Shown in pieces: positions 1 through 10,718 of a stretch of 64,000 nucleotides of DNA. The DNA is from Hyphomonadaceae bacterium. GTDB taxonomy: Bacteria; Pseudomonadota; Alphaproteobacteria; Caulobacterales; Hyphomonadaceae. The notes under the pieces were generated by a model that saw nothing but the letters and a program-made list of their open reading frames with translations, searched no databases and had not been told where the DNA came from. The stretch's first letter is position 1. Every line of letters starts with the position of its first letter. Where the stretch lies: the NCBI GenBank assembly GCA_030697555.1, contig JAUYPV010000002.1, positions 38,783 through 102,782 on the forward strand. Reading direction: 5' to 3'. The position numbers were made by a program, and so were the translations under genes.

Positions 1-1217
1 ACGCTGAGTTTCTGCGGCGCAACACCATCCTTCGCCATGGCTTCCAGCAGCTCCGCCGTCTGGAACGCCGCGCTTTCCAGCGCCGCCCGTGCGATGTGCG
101 CGATGGTCGAGCCGCGCTGCAGCCCGAGGATCGCTCCCCGCGCACCGGAATCCCAATGCGGCGCGCCCAGCCCGACAAACGCCGGCACCAGGTGCACACC
201 CGCCGTATCCGCCACGCTCTGCGCCAGCTCGCCGGCATGCGCGCCATCGCGGATGATCTTCAGTTCGTCCCGCAGCCACTGGATCGTCGACCCCGCCGAC
301 AGGATCGATCCCTCCAGCGCATAGGTGCGCTTGCCCGCAACCTGGTACGCGATCGTCCCCAGCAGCCGCGCCTTCGAGCGGATCAGTGTGTCACCCGTGT
401 TCAGCACCAGGAACCCGCCCGTGCCGTAGGTCGACTTCACTTCGCCCGCATCGAAACACGCCTGCCCCACCAGCGCGGCCTGCTGGTCTCCCGCCACGCC
501 GCGTATCGGCAGGCTGGGCCCGAAGATGTCGCTTGTCCCGTAGTCGCCCGCACTATCGCGCACATCCGGCAGCAACGACATCGGCACGCCGAACAGCTCG
601 CACAGCTCCGCATCCCACTTGCCTAAGCGAATATCGAACAGCGACGTGCGCGAAGCGTTGGTCGCATCCGTCGCATGCACGGCGCCGCCCGTCAGCCGCC
701 AGATGAGGAAACAGTCGATCGTCCCCGCCGCCAGCTCGCCGCGCTTCGCCCGCTCGCGCGCACCCGGAACCGCATCGAGTATCCACGCGATCTTGGACGC
801 CGAGAAATACGGATCCAGCACCAGCCCGGTCCGCTCCGCCACCAGCGCCTCATGCCCCGCATCCGCCAGCGCCCGCGTCTTCTCCGCCGTACGCCGGTCC
901 TGCCAGACGATGGCGTTGTGGATCGGCCCGCCCGTCTTGCGATCCCACACCACCACCGTCTCGCGCTGGTTGGTCACGCCGATCGCCGCCACTTTCCGCG
1001 AGCCCGGCCGCGACCCCAAACGCTCCAAAGTCTGTTCGGCCGTCCGCCGCTGTGTCCGCCAGATCGCCTCCGGGTCGTGCTCCACCCACCCGGACTGCGG
1101 AAAGATCTGCGGAAACTCCTCCTGCGCCGACGCCACGACGCTTCCGTCGAGCGCGATCGCCATCGCCCGGCTCGATGTCGTGCCCTGGTCGAGCGCGAGG
1201 ATCACGCCGTCAGCCAT
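1..1217 (-). CDS. glpK: Glycerol kinase, 3'-truncated by window edge
   Basis: Reverse-strand reading from ATG at 1217 gives [53 protein letters not shown]..., a hallmark FGGY glycerol kinase N-terminus. Not in the ORF track because no stop lies within the window. Confidence 0.93.
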   Translation of the reverse strand, partial: MADGVILALDQGTTSSRAMAIALDGSVVASAQEEFPQIFPQSGWVEHDPEAIWRTQRRTAEQTLERLGSRPGSRKVAAIGVTNQRETVVVWDRKTGGPIHNAIVWQDRRTAEKTRALADAGHEALVAERTGLVLDPYFSASKIAWILDAVPGARERAKRGELAAGTIDCFLIWRLTGGAVHATDATNASRTSLFDIRLGKWDAELCELFGVPMSLLPDVRDSAGDYGTSDIFGPSLPIRGVAGDQQAALVGQACFDAGEVKSTYGTGGFLVLNTGDTLIRSKARLLGTIAYQVAGKRTYALEGSILSAGSTIQWLRDELKIIRDGAHAGELAQSVADTAGVHLVPAFVGLGAPHWDSGARGAILGLQRGSTIAHIARAALESAAFQTAELLEAMAKDGVAPQKLS

Positions 1218-1788
1218 GTCCGCTCACCCGCCCATGCCGTGGCCGCTCGAACTGGATCGTGTCCTTGCCGTGATAGGTCGTCCGCAGCCGCTCTCGAAAT
1301 CCCATCTTCTCCGCCAGCCGGATCGACGGCGCATTGTCCGGATCGATGATGCACACCTGCACGGGCTGATCGACGTGGCCGTCCGCCCACGCCAGCGCCG
1401 CCGTCACAGCTTCCGACGCAAACCCCTTGCCCTGCGCCGCCGGTATCAGCGACCAGCCGATCTCCGGCTCGTCGCCAAATGCCGGCTCCATGTCGCGCTT
1501 GGCGTCCATCACGCCGACTTCACCGACCATGCGCCCGGTCACCTTTTCCTCGATCGCCCAGAAGCCACGCCCGGTCATCACCCACATGCCGGAATAGCGC
1601 AGCATGCGCGCCCACACTTCTTCCCGGGTGAAGGCCCGCCCGCCGATGAAGCGCACAACCTCCGGATCTCGCCACATCTCGGCGCTTGCGGCCAGGTCAT
1701 CCACGCGGTGCCCGCGAAGGCGCAGCCGCTCGGTCTCGATGAGCGGCGGGCGTTCGAACTTCACCTTGTCAGTCGCGCTGGAAGTCAT
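1210..1788 (-). CDS. GNAT family N-acetyltransferase (RimJ/RimL type)
   Basis: ORF 1210..1866 with likely start [35 protein letters not shown]-like [23 protein letters not shown] and [13 protein letters not shown] motifs. Confidence 0.8.
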   Translation of the reverse strand: MTSSATDKVKFERPPLIETERLRLRGHRVDDLAASAEMWRDPEVVRFIGGRAFTREEVWARMLRYSGMWVMTGRGFWAIEEKVTGRMVGEVGVMDAKRDMEPAFGDEPEIGWSLIPAAQGKGFASEAVTAALAWADGHVDQPVQVCIIDPDNAPSIRLAEKMGFRERLRTTYHGKDTIQFERPRHGRVSGHG

Positions 1789-3118
1789 GCACGGGTCCGA
1801 GCTTGAGCACCTGTCCGATCTCGTCCAGCGCCTTGCGGCTTTCGTCAAGCAGGCTCGGGTCGGCAAGGTCGGCGACTATCAGCCGGTCACGATAATTCCG
1901 GCGCACGATATCCTCGAGCGCAGCGATTTTCGCCTCGTCGAGGATCGCGCCCGCGCCCAGGGCGCTCAACTCGTCGTCTGTCAGCACAACGCGCAGCCGC
2001 AAACACGCCGGTCCGCCGCCATTGCGCATCGACTGGCGCAGGTCGAGATAGTGCGCCTCGCGGATCGGCCCATTGCTCGCCAGCACACGATCCACATATG
2101 CCTTGGCACGCGGCGTCTCCTCCACCTCGTGCGGCAGGATCAGCGCCATGCCTCCCCCACCTGATCCAGAATGCGGCAACGTCACGATCTGCGAGTTGAA
2201 CAGGTAGGATTTGACCGCTTCGTCGAGGCTGATCTCGTCAGCCTTCGCCTCGAGCACATGCAGCCGGAACCCCAGCGCCTCGCATCGCGCTACGAGCTGC
2301 TCCAGCAGCACCGCGCGGTTCTCGAACGCATCCTCATGGCAAAGGAACACATTCTCGTTCGACACCGCCACCACGTCATTGTGGAACGCGCCCGCGTCGA
2401 TCGCCTTGCGCGACTGCTGCGCCAGCATAAAGCTGCCCCAGCCTAGCGTGTGCGTCGTCGCCACGATGTGCGAGGCCTCCACAGCCTGCCGCGCCGGAAA
2501 AGCGCCTGTCTCCTTCACCAACGCCGAACGCCCGTGCACGAACAGCTCGATCCCGCGCGCGCCGTGGATCTTGGCGAACCGGCAATGGTTGGCGGCGCCC
2601 TCGTCGCCGAACACCGCGAACGGCACGGGCTCGTGCACGGCAAACCGCTTCTCGTCAGCGAAGATTGCTTTCAGGACGCGCGTCGTCGTCTGCGCCTCGA
2701 TGGATCGGTGAAGGTGGGAGGAAAGATTGGCCGGCGTCAGGTGAACGCGGCCATCGCTGGCGTCCGCCGATGGAGTCACGGTCGCCGCATTGGCCGTCCA
2801 CATCGCCGAGGCCGAAGACGCATTGCTCAACAACAAGGGCGAGGCCGAATGCGCCATGCGCAGCACGTCGGCGTCCGATCCGCCAAAGCCCATCTTTCGC
2901 AGGCTCGGCACGTGCGGGCGCTCGTGGGGCGGCAGCACGGCCTGCGTCAGGCCGAGTTGCATCAGCCGCCGCATTTTCGCGAGGCCCTGCAGCGCCGCCT
3001 CGCGTGGATTGGAAGGACCGCCCGCATTCGCCGCCGATGCGAGATTGCCCCGTGCCAGGCCGCCATAGTTGTGCGTGGGGCCGACAAGGCCATCGAAATT
3101 GACCTCGACGGCGCTCAT
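1769..3118 (-). CDS. astB: N-succinylarginine dihydrolase
   Basis: 449 aa; MSAVEVNFDGLVGPTHNYGGLARGNLAS... matches the AstB family; adjacent astD and astA. Confidence 0.95.
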   Translation of the reverse strand: MSAVEVNFDGLVGPTHNYGGLARGNLASAANAGGPSNPREAALQGLAKMRRLMQLGLTQAVLPPHERPHVPSLRKMGFGGSDADVLRMAHSASPLLLSNASSASAMWTANAATVTPSADASDGRVHLTPANLSSHLHRSIEAQTTTRVLKAIFADEKRFAVHEPVPFAVFGDEGAANHCRFAKIHGARGIELFVHGRSALVKETGAFPARQAVEASHIVATTHTLGWGSFMLAQQSRKAIDAGAFHNDVVAVSNENVFLCHEDAFENRAVLLEQLVARCEALGFRLHVLEAKADEISLDEAVKSYLFNSQIVTLPHSGSGGGGMALILPHEVEETPRAKAYVDRVLASNGPIREAHYLDLRQSMRNGGGPACLRLRVVLTDDELSALGAGAILDEAKIAALEDIVRRNYRDRLIVADLADPSLLDESRKALDEIGQVLKLGPVHDFQRD

Positions 3119-4599
3119 GTGCGCACGCCGATGATCGGCTCGTCGTCCGTCACGGGTCCGGGCGCCATCAGTGTCGCCATCGGCCAGGCGGAATAGTCCG
3201 CCGCATAGTATCCAGCAGGACGATGGTTGCCCGACTGGCCCACCCCGCCGAAAGGCGCCGCACCAGACGCGCCTGTTGTTTGCCGGTTCCAGTTGAGCAC
3301 GCCTGCCCGAACCTGCGTCTCGAAGCGGCCGAAGAACAGGTCCGCATCGTCGGAGATCAGCCCGGCCGCGAGGCCGAAGCGCGTATTGTTCGCTTCCTCG
3401 ATCGCCGCGTCAAAGTCCGGCACGCGGATCACCTGCAGGATCGGCCCGAAGACTTCCTCGTCCTTGCGCTCCTTGATTGCGGTGACGTCGATCAACCCAG
3501 GGGTGACATAGGCCGGGCCGATCATCAGCCGCTTGCTCTCGCGAAGCACGACCCCGCCAGCTCGTATCCAGTCGGCCTGCGCGGCGAGGATCGCATCCGC
3601 CGCCTTCGCCGAGATTACGGGCCCGATGAAAGGCTGCGAGGCCGCATCCGGCTGGCCGACGACAAGATGATCGATCAGGTGCGCCAGCGCCGCGATGGCG
3701 GCGTCGCCCTGTGCGCCCGTGCGCAGGATCAGCCGCCGCGCACAGGTGCAGCGCTGCCCGGCGGTAATGTAGGCGGACTTCACGATCAGCCGCGCCGCTG
3801 CATCGAGATCGCTCGCATCCCACACCACCAACGGATTGTTCCCGCCCAGCTCCAGCGCCACAATCTTCTCGGGCTTGCCCGCCAGCGCCTTATGGATCGC
3901 ACGTCCAGCCGGAACGCTGCCGGTGAACAGCACGCCATCGACGCCATCATGGGTGACCAGCATTTCCGCCGGCCCGCGCGCGCCCTGCACCAGGTTGACG
4001 ACACCGGGAGGAGCGCCGGCTTCTTCCCACAGCCGTATCGTGAATTCGGCGACGTCCGGCGTCTGTTCGGATGGCTTGAAGATCACGGTATTCCCCGCGA
4101 TCAGCGCCGGCATCATGTGGCCGTTGGGCAGGTGCCCGGGAAAGTTGAACGGCCCCAGCACGGCCATCACGCCATGCGGATGATGGCTGATCCGTGCGGT
4201 GAAAGCCCCGGAGGGTGCTTCCTTCGTCGGCGTGCGCTCGTTGTAGGCGCCTATGGACAGCCCTGCCTTGCCGATCATGGCGGCGGCTTCGGTCGCCGCA
4301 TCCCATATCGGCTTGCCGGCGGAGCGGGAGATGACTTCGGCCATCTCCTTCCTGCGGCCTTCCAGCAGCTTGGCGAACCCCCGCACCAGCGCGATACGCT
4401 CGTCGACCGGCTTCCTGCGCCAGGCGGGGAAGGCGTCGCGCGCAGCGCCGATCGCCGCCTCGACATCGCCCGCCGTCGCCTCGCGGCCCGTCCAGATCGT
4501 TGCGCCATCCGCCGGCGCTATAGACGAAAACTCCGCGCCGCCGCCCATCACCCAGCGGCCGCCGATATAGCATTCGCCAGTGAAGCCGCGTTCTCTCAT
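3115..4599 (-). CDS. astD: Succinylglutamate-semialdehyde dehydrogenase
   Basis: 494 aa aldehyde dehydrogenase (FTGSVPAGRAIH, LELGGNNPLVV, AGQRCTCARRL) in ast context. Confidence 0.95.
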   Translation of the reverse strand: MRERGFTGECYIGGRWVMGGGAEFSSIAPADGATIWTGREATAGDVEAAIGAARDAFPAWRRKPVDERIALVRGFAKLLEGRRKEMAEVISRSAGKPIWDAATEAAAMIGKAGLSIGAYNERTPTKEAPSGAFTARISHHPHGVMAVLGPFNFPGHLPNGHMMPALIAGNTVIFKPSEQTPDVAEFTIRLWEEAGAPPGVVNLVQGARGPAEMLVTHDGVDGVLFTGSVPAGRAIHKALAGKPEKIVALELGGNNPLVVWDASDLDAAARLIVKSAYITAGQRCTCARRLILRTGAQGDAAIAALAHLIDHLVVGQPDAASQPFIGPVISAKAADAILAAQADWIRAGGVVLRESKRLMIGPAYVTPGLIDVTAIKERKDEEVFGPILQVIRVPDFDAAIEEANNTRFGLAAGLISDDADLFFGRFETQVRAGVLNWNRQTTGASGAAPFGGVGQSGNHRPAGYYAADYSAWPMATLMAPGPVTDDEPIIGVRT

Positions 4600-5603
4600 G
4601 CGTGCTTGCCCGGGGTGCGATAGACTAGGACATCGTCTGCGCCACTCGCGCTAATGCGCTTCAGCACGGCGCCGAGATCTTCGCCATTCACGAACTGCGT
4701 CACCGCAAAGCGTGAGAGATCCGCCAGCGCAATCAGTCCGCCAGGCGCGCGCAGGTCGCCGCCCTGGAACTCGGCTGCCGTCATCCGGATGGCGCTGCGC
4801 ACGATGTCGATATGGTCGATGAAGGCTTCCACCGTCGGGCCGGCGTCGAAGATGTCGACCACATTGTTGTAGTGGAAACCTTGGGATTTCAGCATCGCCA
4901 GCGCGGGCTCCGCGTCGGGATGCGGCTTGGCGATCACGTTGCGCGCGTCGTCCGGAAGCAGCGCGACGTAGATCGGATAGCGCGGCATCAGGTCGGCGAT
5001 GAAGCGATGGTCGCGCGCGCTCAGTACGTCGGCCTTGCGATAGTCCATGTGGAAGAATTTGGCGCCCACGCCATCCCAGAACGGCGACTTGCCTTCCTTG
5101 TCGGTGAAGCCGCGGATTTCCGCCATAGCCTTCGGGCCGAACCGCACCGGGTCTGCCGCAATCAGCATCAGCCGCGCGAACGATAGCAGCCGCCCACGGC
5201 CGCCGCCGCGCGCCTTGCGCTCGATGAACAGCGTCCCGAGTTCGGTGTCGCCATGGTAGTCGTTGACGAGGTGAAGCAGGTCGAGTTCCGCCTTCACGTT
5301 CTGTTCGGGTGACACCTTGGAGTCGCGCGAGATGCGATAGGAATAGAAGGGCCGCTCGACGCCGAGATTGGTGAAGATGGCGGCGGTGCCCAGCAGCTCG
5401 CCGTCCTCTTCCATCACAAGGAAGTAGCACTCGTTTTCCGGCGGGACCGATCCGCGCGCGAATGCGTTCACCGAACGGTCGATGCGCGCCTGCATCGCTT
5501 CGCGGGTGGACGGCATGGTCAGCATGCCGGGATCGACATGCGCGATCATTGCCTCAAGCCGGTCGAGGTCGCTGCGGGCTGCCGGACGGACGGTTGCGGT
5601 CAT
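4596..5603 (-). CDS. astA: Arginine N-succinyltransferase
   Basis: 335 aa; VRPAARSDLDRLEAMI..., ELGTLFIERKARGGGRGRLLSFARLMLI typical of AstA. Confidence 0.95.
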   Translation of the reverse strand: MTATVRPAARSDLDRLEAMIAHVDPGMLTMPSTREAMQARIDRSVNAFARGSVPPENECYFLVMEEDGELLGTAAIFTNLGVERPFYSYRISRDSKVSPEQNVKAELDLLHLVNDYHGDTELGTLFIERKARGGGRGRLLSFARLMLIAADPVRFGPKAMAEIRGFTDKEGKSPFWDGVGAKFFHMDYRKADVLSARDHRFIADLMPRYPIYVALLPDDARNVIAKPHPDAEPALAMLKSQGFHYNNVVDIFDAGPTVEAFIDHIDIVRSAIRMTAAEFQGGDLRAPGGLIALADLSRFAVTQFVNGEDLGAVLKRISASGADDVLVYRTPGKHA

Positions 5604-5612
5604 GCCAACCGC

Positions 5613-6755
5613 TTAGCTCTCCGCCTCGAACTGCGCCAGCGTTCCCTGCCCGAAAAGCTCCACGGCTTTTCGCAGCTCCGCGGGCGAAATGCCCCCGCGT
5701 CCGGCTGCTTTTACGTAGAAACGGTCATTGACCAGGCGGCCATAGCTGCCGGTGCCGGATGTGTTGTTCCACTCCTCGGTCACGATGGCGTCGCCGATCC
5801 GCCGCCGCCGGGCGTAGCCGTCCGTCGTTTCAAGGTCGTATTCCGATGTCGAGGCGCCGCCGAAGCCGATCGTCTGCGCGATCGACGCCGACAGGATCAC
5901 CTGCAGTGAGATGTAGCGCGCACCGCGCTGGTAATCCGCCTCGAGCCGGACTGTGCGCGCGCCGCCGACGCCGCTGCGCTCCACACTTACTGACACGCGG
6001 TCGAGGCCCGCGAGCTTCACTGGCGCCGCATCGCGCAGGTCGCCGGTCGTGACTGTGGCCGCCGGCGCATCGCGCAGCTTGCCTGCCTCCGGCGGCAGCA
6101 CCGCCGTCTCCGCCTTCACACGCTCCGTCGCCGCGCTCGCCGCCTCCGCCCCATCGACCGACGTGTAGCTGGTCAGCCGCTCGGGCGGCACGCCCGCCGC
6201 CAGCATCACCGCCATCGCCGCCAGTCCCGCCACCAGCGCGAACACCACGGCCGTCATCGTCGTCACGATCGAGAAATTGACCGCCGACGCTCCCGACGCG
6301 TGCATCACCTTGGGGGCGCCGAGAAACAGCAGGTAGAGGCTGTAGACCGCACCGATCGTCGCGAAGATGCCCAGCGCCGGTATGGCCACCGTCACACCCG
6401 CAAGTGTCGCCGCTGTAATGGAATAGGCCGAAACCTTCAGCGCCTGCCGGAAACTCGCCTGCCCCCCGAACCTGGGCGCCATGAAGCTGATCGCAGCCGC
6501 AAAGAGAACGATCCCCGCAACCGCCAGAACATAGAAAACAATCGCAGAGACAACGACTGGGACAAGTGGGACAGCAACACCACCAACACCAACAACCGAA
6601 AGACCAACAACCGTAGCCACCGCCGGAATAGCCAGCATCGGCGCCACAAACCCCGCCACCAGACGCCGAGGCGCAACATCCTCCGCCCCAATGACGTCCC
6701 ACTCGGTCTTGGGCGAGATCAACAGGTCTTTCACCCGCGCGATCACCGCTTTCAT
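5613..6755 (-). CDS. YIP1-like multi-TM membrane protein
   Basis: N-terminus MKAVIARVKDLLISPKTEWDVIGAED followed by several hydrophobic segments, typical of bacterial Yip1-family proteins. Confidence 0.7.
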   Translation of the reverse strand: MKAVIARVKDLLISPKTEWDVIGAEDVAPRRLVAGFVAPMLAIPAVATVVGLSVVGVGGVAVPLVPVVVSAIVFYVLAVAGIVLFAAAISFMAPRFGGQASFRQALKVSAYSITAATLAGVTVAIPALGIFATIGAVYSLYLLFLGAPKVMHASGASAVNFSIVTTMTAVVFALVAGLAAMAVMLAAGVPPERLTSYTSVDGAEAASAATERVKAETAVLPPEAGKLRDAPAATVTTGDLRDAAPVKLAGLDRVSVSVERSGVGGARTVRLEADYQRGARYISLQVILSASIAQTIGFGGASTSEYDLETTDGYARRRRIGDAIVTEEWNNTSGTGSYGRLVNDRFYVKAAGRGGISPAELRKAVELFGQGTLAQFEAES

Positions 6756-6965
6756 TGACCACCACTCCCGAACCGGCCCAGCCTATCGGCCGCCGTCAAT
6801 CCAATCAAATCGCACGGGATTGGTTGAAAGACCCTACACTGTAAGCGGCATTACAACACACTGGCCTTATGACTATACGCTGTGTAGTTTCGTGGAAACT
6901 GCACAGTTTCGGGCTGACCCGGTCGCGGAACCCCGATAGTCGGAACTCATCCCGGAGCCTGATTC

Positions 6966-8639
6966 ATGGACGCTTCCATCGCGGACCATGCCCACCCACA
7001 TCGACGCGAACCGACACCCGAGGAGAAGCGGCTTACGTTCATCGCGTTAATGATCGTGTTTCTGTTGAGCGCGCTCGACCAGACGATCATCTCGACGGCT
7101 ATGCCGACCATCGTGTCGGAACTGAAGGGCCTGGACCTCTATCCCTGGGTCACCACCAGCTATCTTCTCACCTCGACCGTGATGGTTCCCATCTGGGGCA
7201 AGCTGGGCGACCTCTATGGCCGCAAGCTGATCATGATCGTCGGCATTTTGATCTTTGTCGCCGGCTCTCTGCTGTGCGGCATCTCCGGCGAATTCGGCGA
7301 CATGCCGGGCATCGGGGGCGGGATGATGCAGCTCATCATCTTCCGCGGCATCCAGGGCATCGGCGGCGGCGCATTGTTCACCACCGCCTTCGCCACCATC
7401 GCCGACCTCTTCTCGCCCCGTGAGCGCGGAAAATACTTCGGCCTGTTCGGCGCCGTATTCGGACTTGCGAGCGTCGTGGGTCCGATCGTCGGCGGTTATT
7501 TCACCGACCACGGCAGCGCAACCATCATGGGCATGCACGTCGCCGGCTGGCGCTGGGTGTTCTACATCAATCTGCCGACCTCCATTCTGGCGCTCGCCAT
7601 GATTGGCGCGAGAATGCCAAACCTTGGGCATACAGGCGGCGGACGCATTGACTATGTCGGCGCGATCCTGGTCGTGATCTCGATCGGAGCGCTCATGCTC
7701 GCCTTGTCATGGGGCGGGGAAAAGGGCTGGGCCTCGCCCGAGGTTCTCAGCCTCTTCGCGACGGCGCTCGTGGTCGGGCTCGCCTTCCTGTTCGTCGAGC
7801 ACCGCGAGAAGGAGCCAATCCTTCCGCTCAGCCTCTTCAAGGTCCGCGCTTTCACCACGGCCAATATCGCGTCTTTCATCATCTCGATGGCCTTCATGGG
7901 CACCATCGTCTACCTGCCGCTTTATCTGCAATTGGGCCTCGGTATGCAGGCGACGAACAGCGGCCTGCTTCTCCTCCCGATGATGCTTGGCCTCATCATT
8001 TCGGCGACACTGTCGGGCCGCTACGTCACGCGCACCGGAAAATACAAGAGCATGATGTTTATCGGCGCTGGCGTGCAGATGCTGGGAATTTTCCTGATGT
8101 CGCAGCTCACTACCGAATCCGGAGAACGGGATGTGATCTGGCGTCTGTTCGTTCTTGGTATCGGACTCGGCCCTTCGCAGAGCTTGTTCAACATGGTCTC
8201 GCAAAGCTCGGCGCCCGTGCAACAGGTCGGCGTCGCCACGTCGACGGGCATGTTCCTGCGCCAGACCGGCGGTATGATCGGCGTCTCGATTTTCGGCGCG
8301 CTGCTGACGTCCAAACTGTCGGAGTCGCTCGCGCATCTCGTACCGGGCGGCAAGGTCGATCTCGGCCAGATGGAGCGCTTCGCCCTGACGGCACGCGCCA
8401 GCGGAGAAGGCGGGTTCACGATTCCGCCGGCAGTGGCTCAGGCCTTCGCAGACTCCATGAGCTTCATCTTCATGGGCGCGCTGTTCATCCTGGTGGCGGC
8501 GATTGTCGCGATCATCTTTGTCCCGCAGATTACGCTGCGCGGACGGGGCCCCGGGCAGAATCTCGAGAAGGCTGTCGAAGGCGCGGCCCCTGGCGGTCCC
8601 GTCACACGCGACGCTCCGGCGACAGTGAAGGCGGACTAG
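6966..8639 (+). CDS. MFS drug transporter, DHA2/EmrB-QacA family
   Basis: 557 aa; LLSALDQTIISTAMPTIVSEL, GKLGDLYGRK, multiple TM helices. Confidence 0.92.
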   Translation: MDASIADHAHPHRREPTPEEKRLTFIALMIVFLLSALDQTIISTAMPTIVSELKGLDLYPWVTTSYLLTSTVMVPIWGKLGDLYGRKLIMIVGILIFVAGSLLCGISGEFGDMPGIGGGMMQLIIFRGIQGIGGGALFTTAFATIADLFSPRERGKYFGLFGAVFGLASVVGPIVGGYFTDHGSATIMGMHVAGWRWVFYINLPTSILALAMIGARMPNLGHTGGGRIDYVGAILVVISIGALMLALSWGGEKGWASPEVLSLFATALVVGLAFLFVEHREKEPILPLSLFKVRAFTTANIASFIISMAFMGTIVYLPLYLQLGLGMQATNSGLLLLPMMLGLIISATLSGRYVTRTGKYKSMMFIGAGVQMLGIFLMSQLTTESGERDVIWRLFVLGIGLGPSQSLFNMVSQSSAPVQQVGVATSTGMFLRQTGGMIGVSIFGALLTSKLSESLAHLVPGGKVDLGQMERFALTARASGEGGFTIPPAVAQAFADSMSFIFMGALFILVAAIVAIIFVPQITLRGRGPGQNLEKAVEGAAPGGPVTRDAPATVKAD

Positions 8640-10474
8640 CGAACCACGCGATAGAGCGTAAGCGGCGTGTCGCCGAGTTCGACTGGCGCAAGCCAGTCGG
8701 GATAGAAGCGTTTGCCGAGCTGCGCTGACAACGTGCCTTCCGGCATGGTCCGGGGATCAGCTGGATTGTGTGCATAAAATCCGGTTTCGGGAAGGCTCGG
8801 GCACACCAGCACATAGTCTGCCGCCGAATGGATCACGATCTCTCGCGCGGCTTCGGGCGTCGAGCGCAGCGCGTTGATCATCGTCATCGTACCTTCGACA
8901 TCGCGATGATACGGTGCCGCGAGCACCGAATGCTCGGTCCACACCAGCACACTCGCCCCCAGCGCAAACTGGTTGAGCATGATGCCCTTGGGCGCCGCCT
9001 CAAGCGGTTTGAATGATTCCGCCTTCAGGCAGGATTTCGATTCCGATGTCCGCATTTCGTAGTTTGCCAGCGTGCGCTGGGGCGTCAGGCCTCCTTGTAG
9101 TGCCTCGCCTGCACTCGCCCACGCGGCCGCAGCCGAAGCCGAAGCCACGCCGGCGAACGCCAATAGCCGGATTGCGGAAGCCTTGTTGCGATAGTCGCGG
9201 CGGGCTTTGGCGACAGCCCAGGCGCCGAACGGGATAGCGAAGGCCGTGGCAAATGCCGAACCGCGGATCTGCCACGCAAGCACGGCCCAGGCCGACAGCA
9301 AAAAAGCCAGTACGATCCAACCGGATGCGTCACGCCAGTGGCTGCGCAGATAGAACCCCGCCGCAACAAGCCCGGCGAAAGCTGCGCCCGCAACGCTCAT
9401 GATCATCGTCGGATCATCGCTCGCGAGTGCAAGAAGAGAGCGCGTCTCGGAAATCTGGCTCATCCAGAGCCGGTTCATGTCTGCGGTCATCGCCGAATAG
9501 CCGCCGCCGAGGCACCCCGGAAACAGGACGCTCATGGCGAGCAGCCCGGCTGAGCCGAGCGTCGCAGAAAGTCCGAGCCGCCGGCCCAAGGTCGACGTCA
9601 GGGAGTCCGGCGCACCGGCGCCGAGCACCAAGGCGACAGCGCCACCGATAACCGCCAGGCCTAGGAAAGGCGTCGACATGGCGTCGCAAACCGGCCTGCC
9701 CCAGTCGGATGCAGGAACCATCGTCAAGAACATCACGATCGATGAAGCGCCCAGCCCGCCCCCGAGCCAGGCAAGACCGCGGGCAAATTTATGCGGCTTC
9801 ATCAGCCAGAGTATTCCCGCCACGGCGAGAGCAGCGATGACCATCGGCACGGCCTCAGCGGCGGTCGCCATCGCAACGCCGAGGGCCAGTCCGGCAAGAC
9901 CGGCGGCGCGTGGCTTCTGTTCCATCCGCATCAGGCCCAACACGGCGGCGAGACCCAGGACGAGTTCGATATTGTGGTGGTCGAAAAAACCTGGTGCGAA
10001 CTTCTCGACAGCGGGGAATGCAAGAGCGGCAGCAATGGCGCCTGCCCATTGCGTTTCACGCTTAAGCTCATCGCGCGCGCCGATCTCGCCAGAGATCTTC
10101 ACAATGAGCATCATGAAGACCGCGAGCAAAGCGAGCGGCCACAAGAACGCGGCGGCGATCTCCGCATTGTGCTGCCCGAGGACCGGAGTCAGGAGCGCGA
10201 CGGGTGCAGCGATGACGGCATCGATCCAGCGCGTCCAGTGCATCGGCACGCCGTCAGGCGGATTGAGCCTGTGCTGGATCGAGTCAAACCAGCCCTGTCC
10301 GGCCAGCAGGTCTCGGACGCGCACAAGCCGCATCGCATTGTCGGGTTCGGAGAAATCCTGGGTCAGCGCCGCGGCGCCAAAGCCGAAGATGAGAATCGCG
10401 GCCGCAAAAGCCCAGCCGGTGATCCAGATGATGCGCTCACCGCTATCCCATGCGGCCTTGGCTGGCTGGCTCAT
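8636..10474 (-). CDS. Large polytopic membrane protein (GT-C-like, function unknown)
   Basis: 612 aa with many TM segments and an early luminal-type loop (PDNAMRLVRVRDLLAGQGWFDSIQHRLNPPDGVPMHWTRW) reminiscent of GT-C fold proteins. Confidence 0.7.
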   Translation of the reverse strand: MSQPAKAAWDSGERIIWITGWAFAAAILIFGFGAAALTQDFSEPDNAMRLVRVRDLLAGQGWFDSIQHRLNPPDGVPMHWTRWIDAVIAAPVALLTPVLGQHNAEIAAAFLWPLALLAVFMMLIVKISGEIGARDELKRETQWAGAIAAALAFPAVEKFAPGFFDHHNIELVLGLAAVLGLMRMEQKPRAAGLAGLALGVAMATAAEAVPMVIAALAVAGILWLMKPHKFARGLAWLGGGLGASSIVMFLTMVPASDWGRPVCDAMSTPFLGLAVIGGAVALVLGAGAPDSLTSTLGRRLGLSATLGSAGLLAMSVLFPGCLGGGYSAMTADMNRLWMSQISETRSLLALASDDPTMIMSVAGAAFAGLVAAGFYLRSHWRDASGWIVLAFLLSAWAVLAWQIRGSAFATAFAIPFGAWAVAKARRDYRNKASAIRLLAFAGVASASAAAAWASAGEALQGGLTPQRTLANYEMRTSESKSCLKAESFKPLEAAPKGIMLNQFALGASVLVWTEHSVLAAPYHRDVEGTMTMINALRSTPEAAREIVIHSAADYVLVCPSLPETGFYAHNPADPRTMPEGTLSAQLGKRFYPDWLAPVELGDTPLTLYRVVR

Positions 10475-10532
10475 CGCCTGTCCGTCAATCGCTAGAACTC
10501 CGAAAGGCCTAGCAATTCCGGCTTAAGCATTC

Positions 10533-10584
10533 GCAAAGCGGCGCACGAGCCGTTAACGAGCTTTCAGCGAATTAACCGCTTTGC
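10533..10584. repeat. Inverted repeat GCAAAGCGG...CCGCTTTGC in divergent intergenic region
   Basis: Perfect 9-bp arms at 10533-10541 and 10576-10584 flanking a TTAA-containing spacer, between the 8636..10474 (-) and 10719 (+) genes. Confidence 0.55.
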
Positions 10585-10718
10585 CGCCGTCCCGACACGA
10601 TCGCCACAATGCCGTGTACGCGCCGCCCTACGCCAGCCGTGCGCCCGGGCGAAACAGGTCCCGGCTCTGCCGCCGCGCCGAAGACTCGGCCGCCGGCGGC
10701 AGGCTCTGGAGGGACTAA

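Noticed and set aside
3223-4623. 466-aa plus-strand ORF antisense to astD
   Set aside because: Antisense shadow ORF; astD on the opposite strand has clear family motifs.
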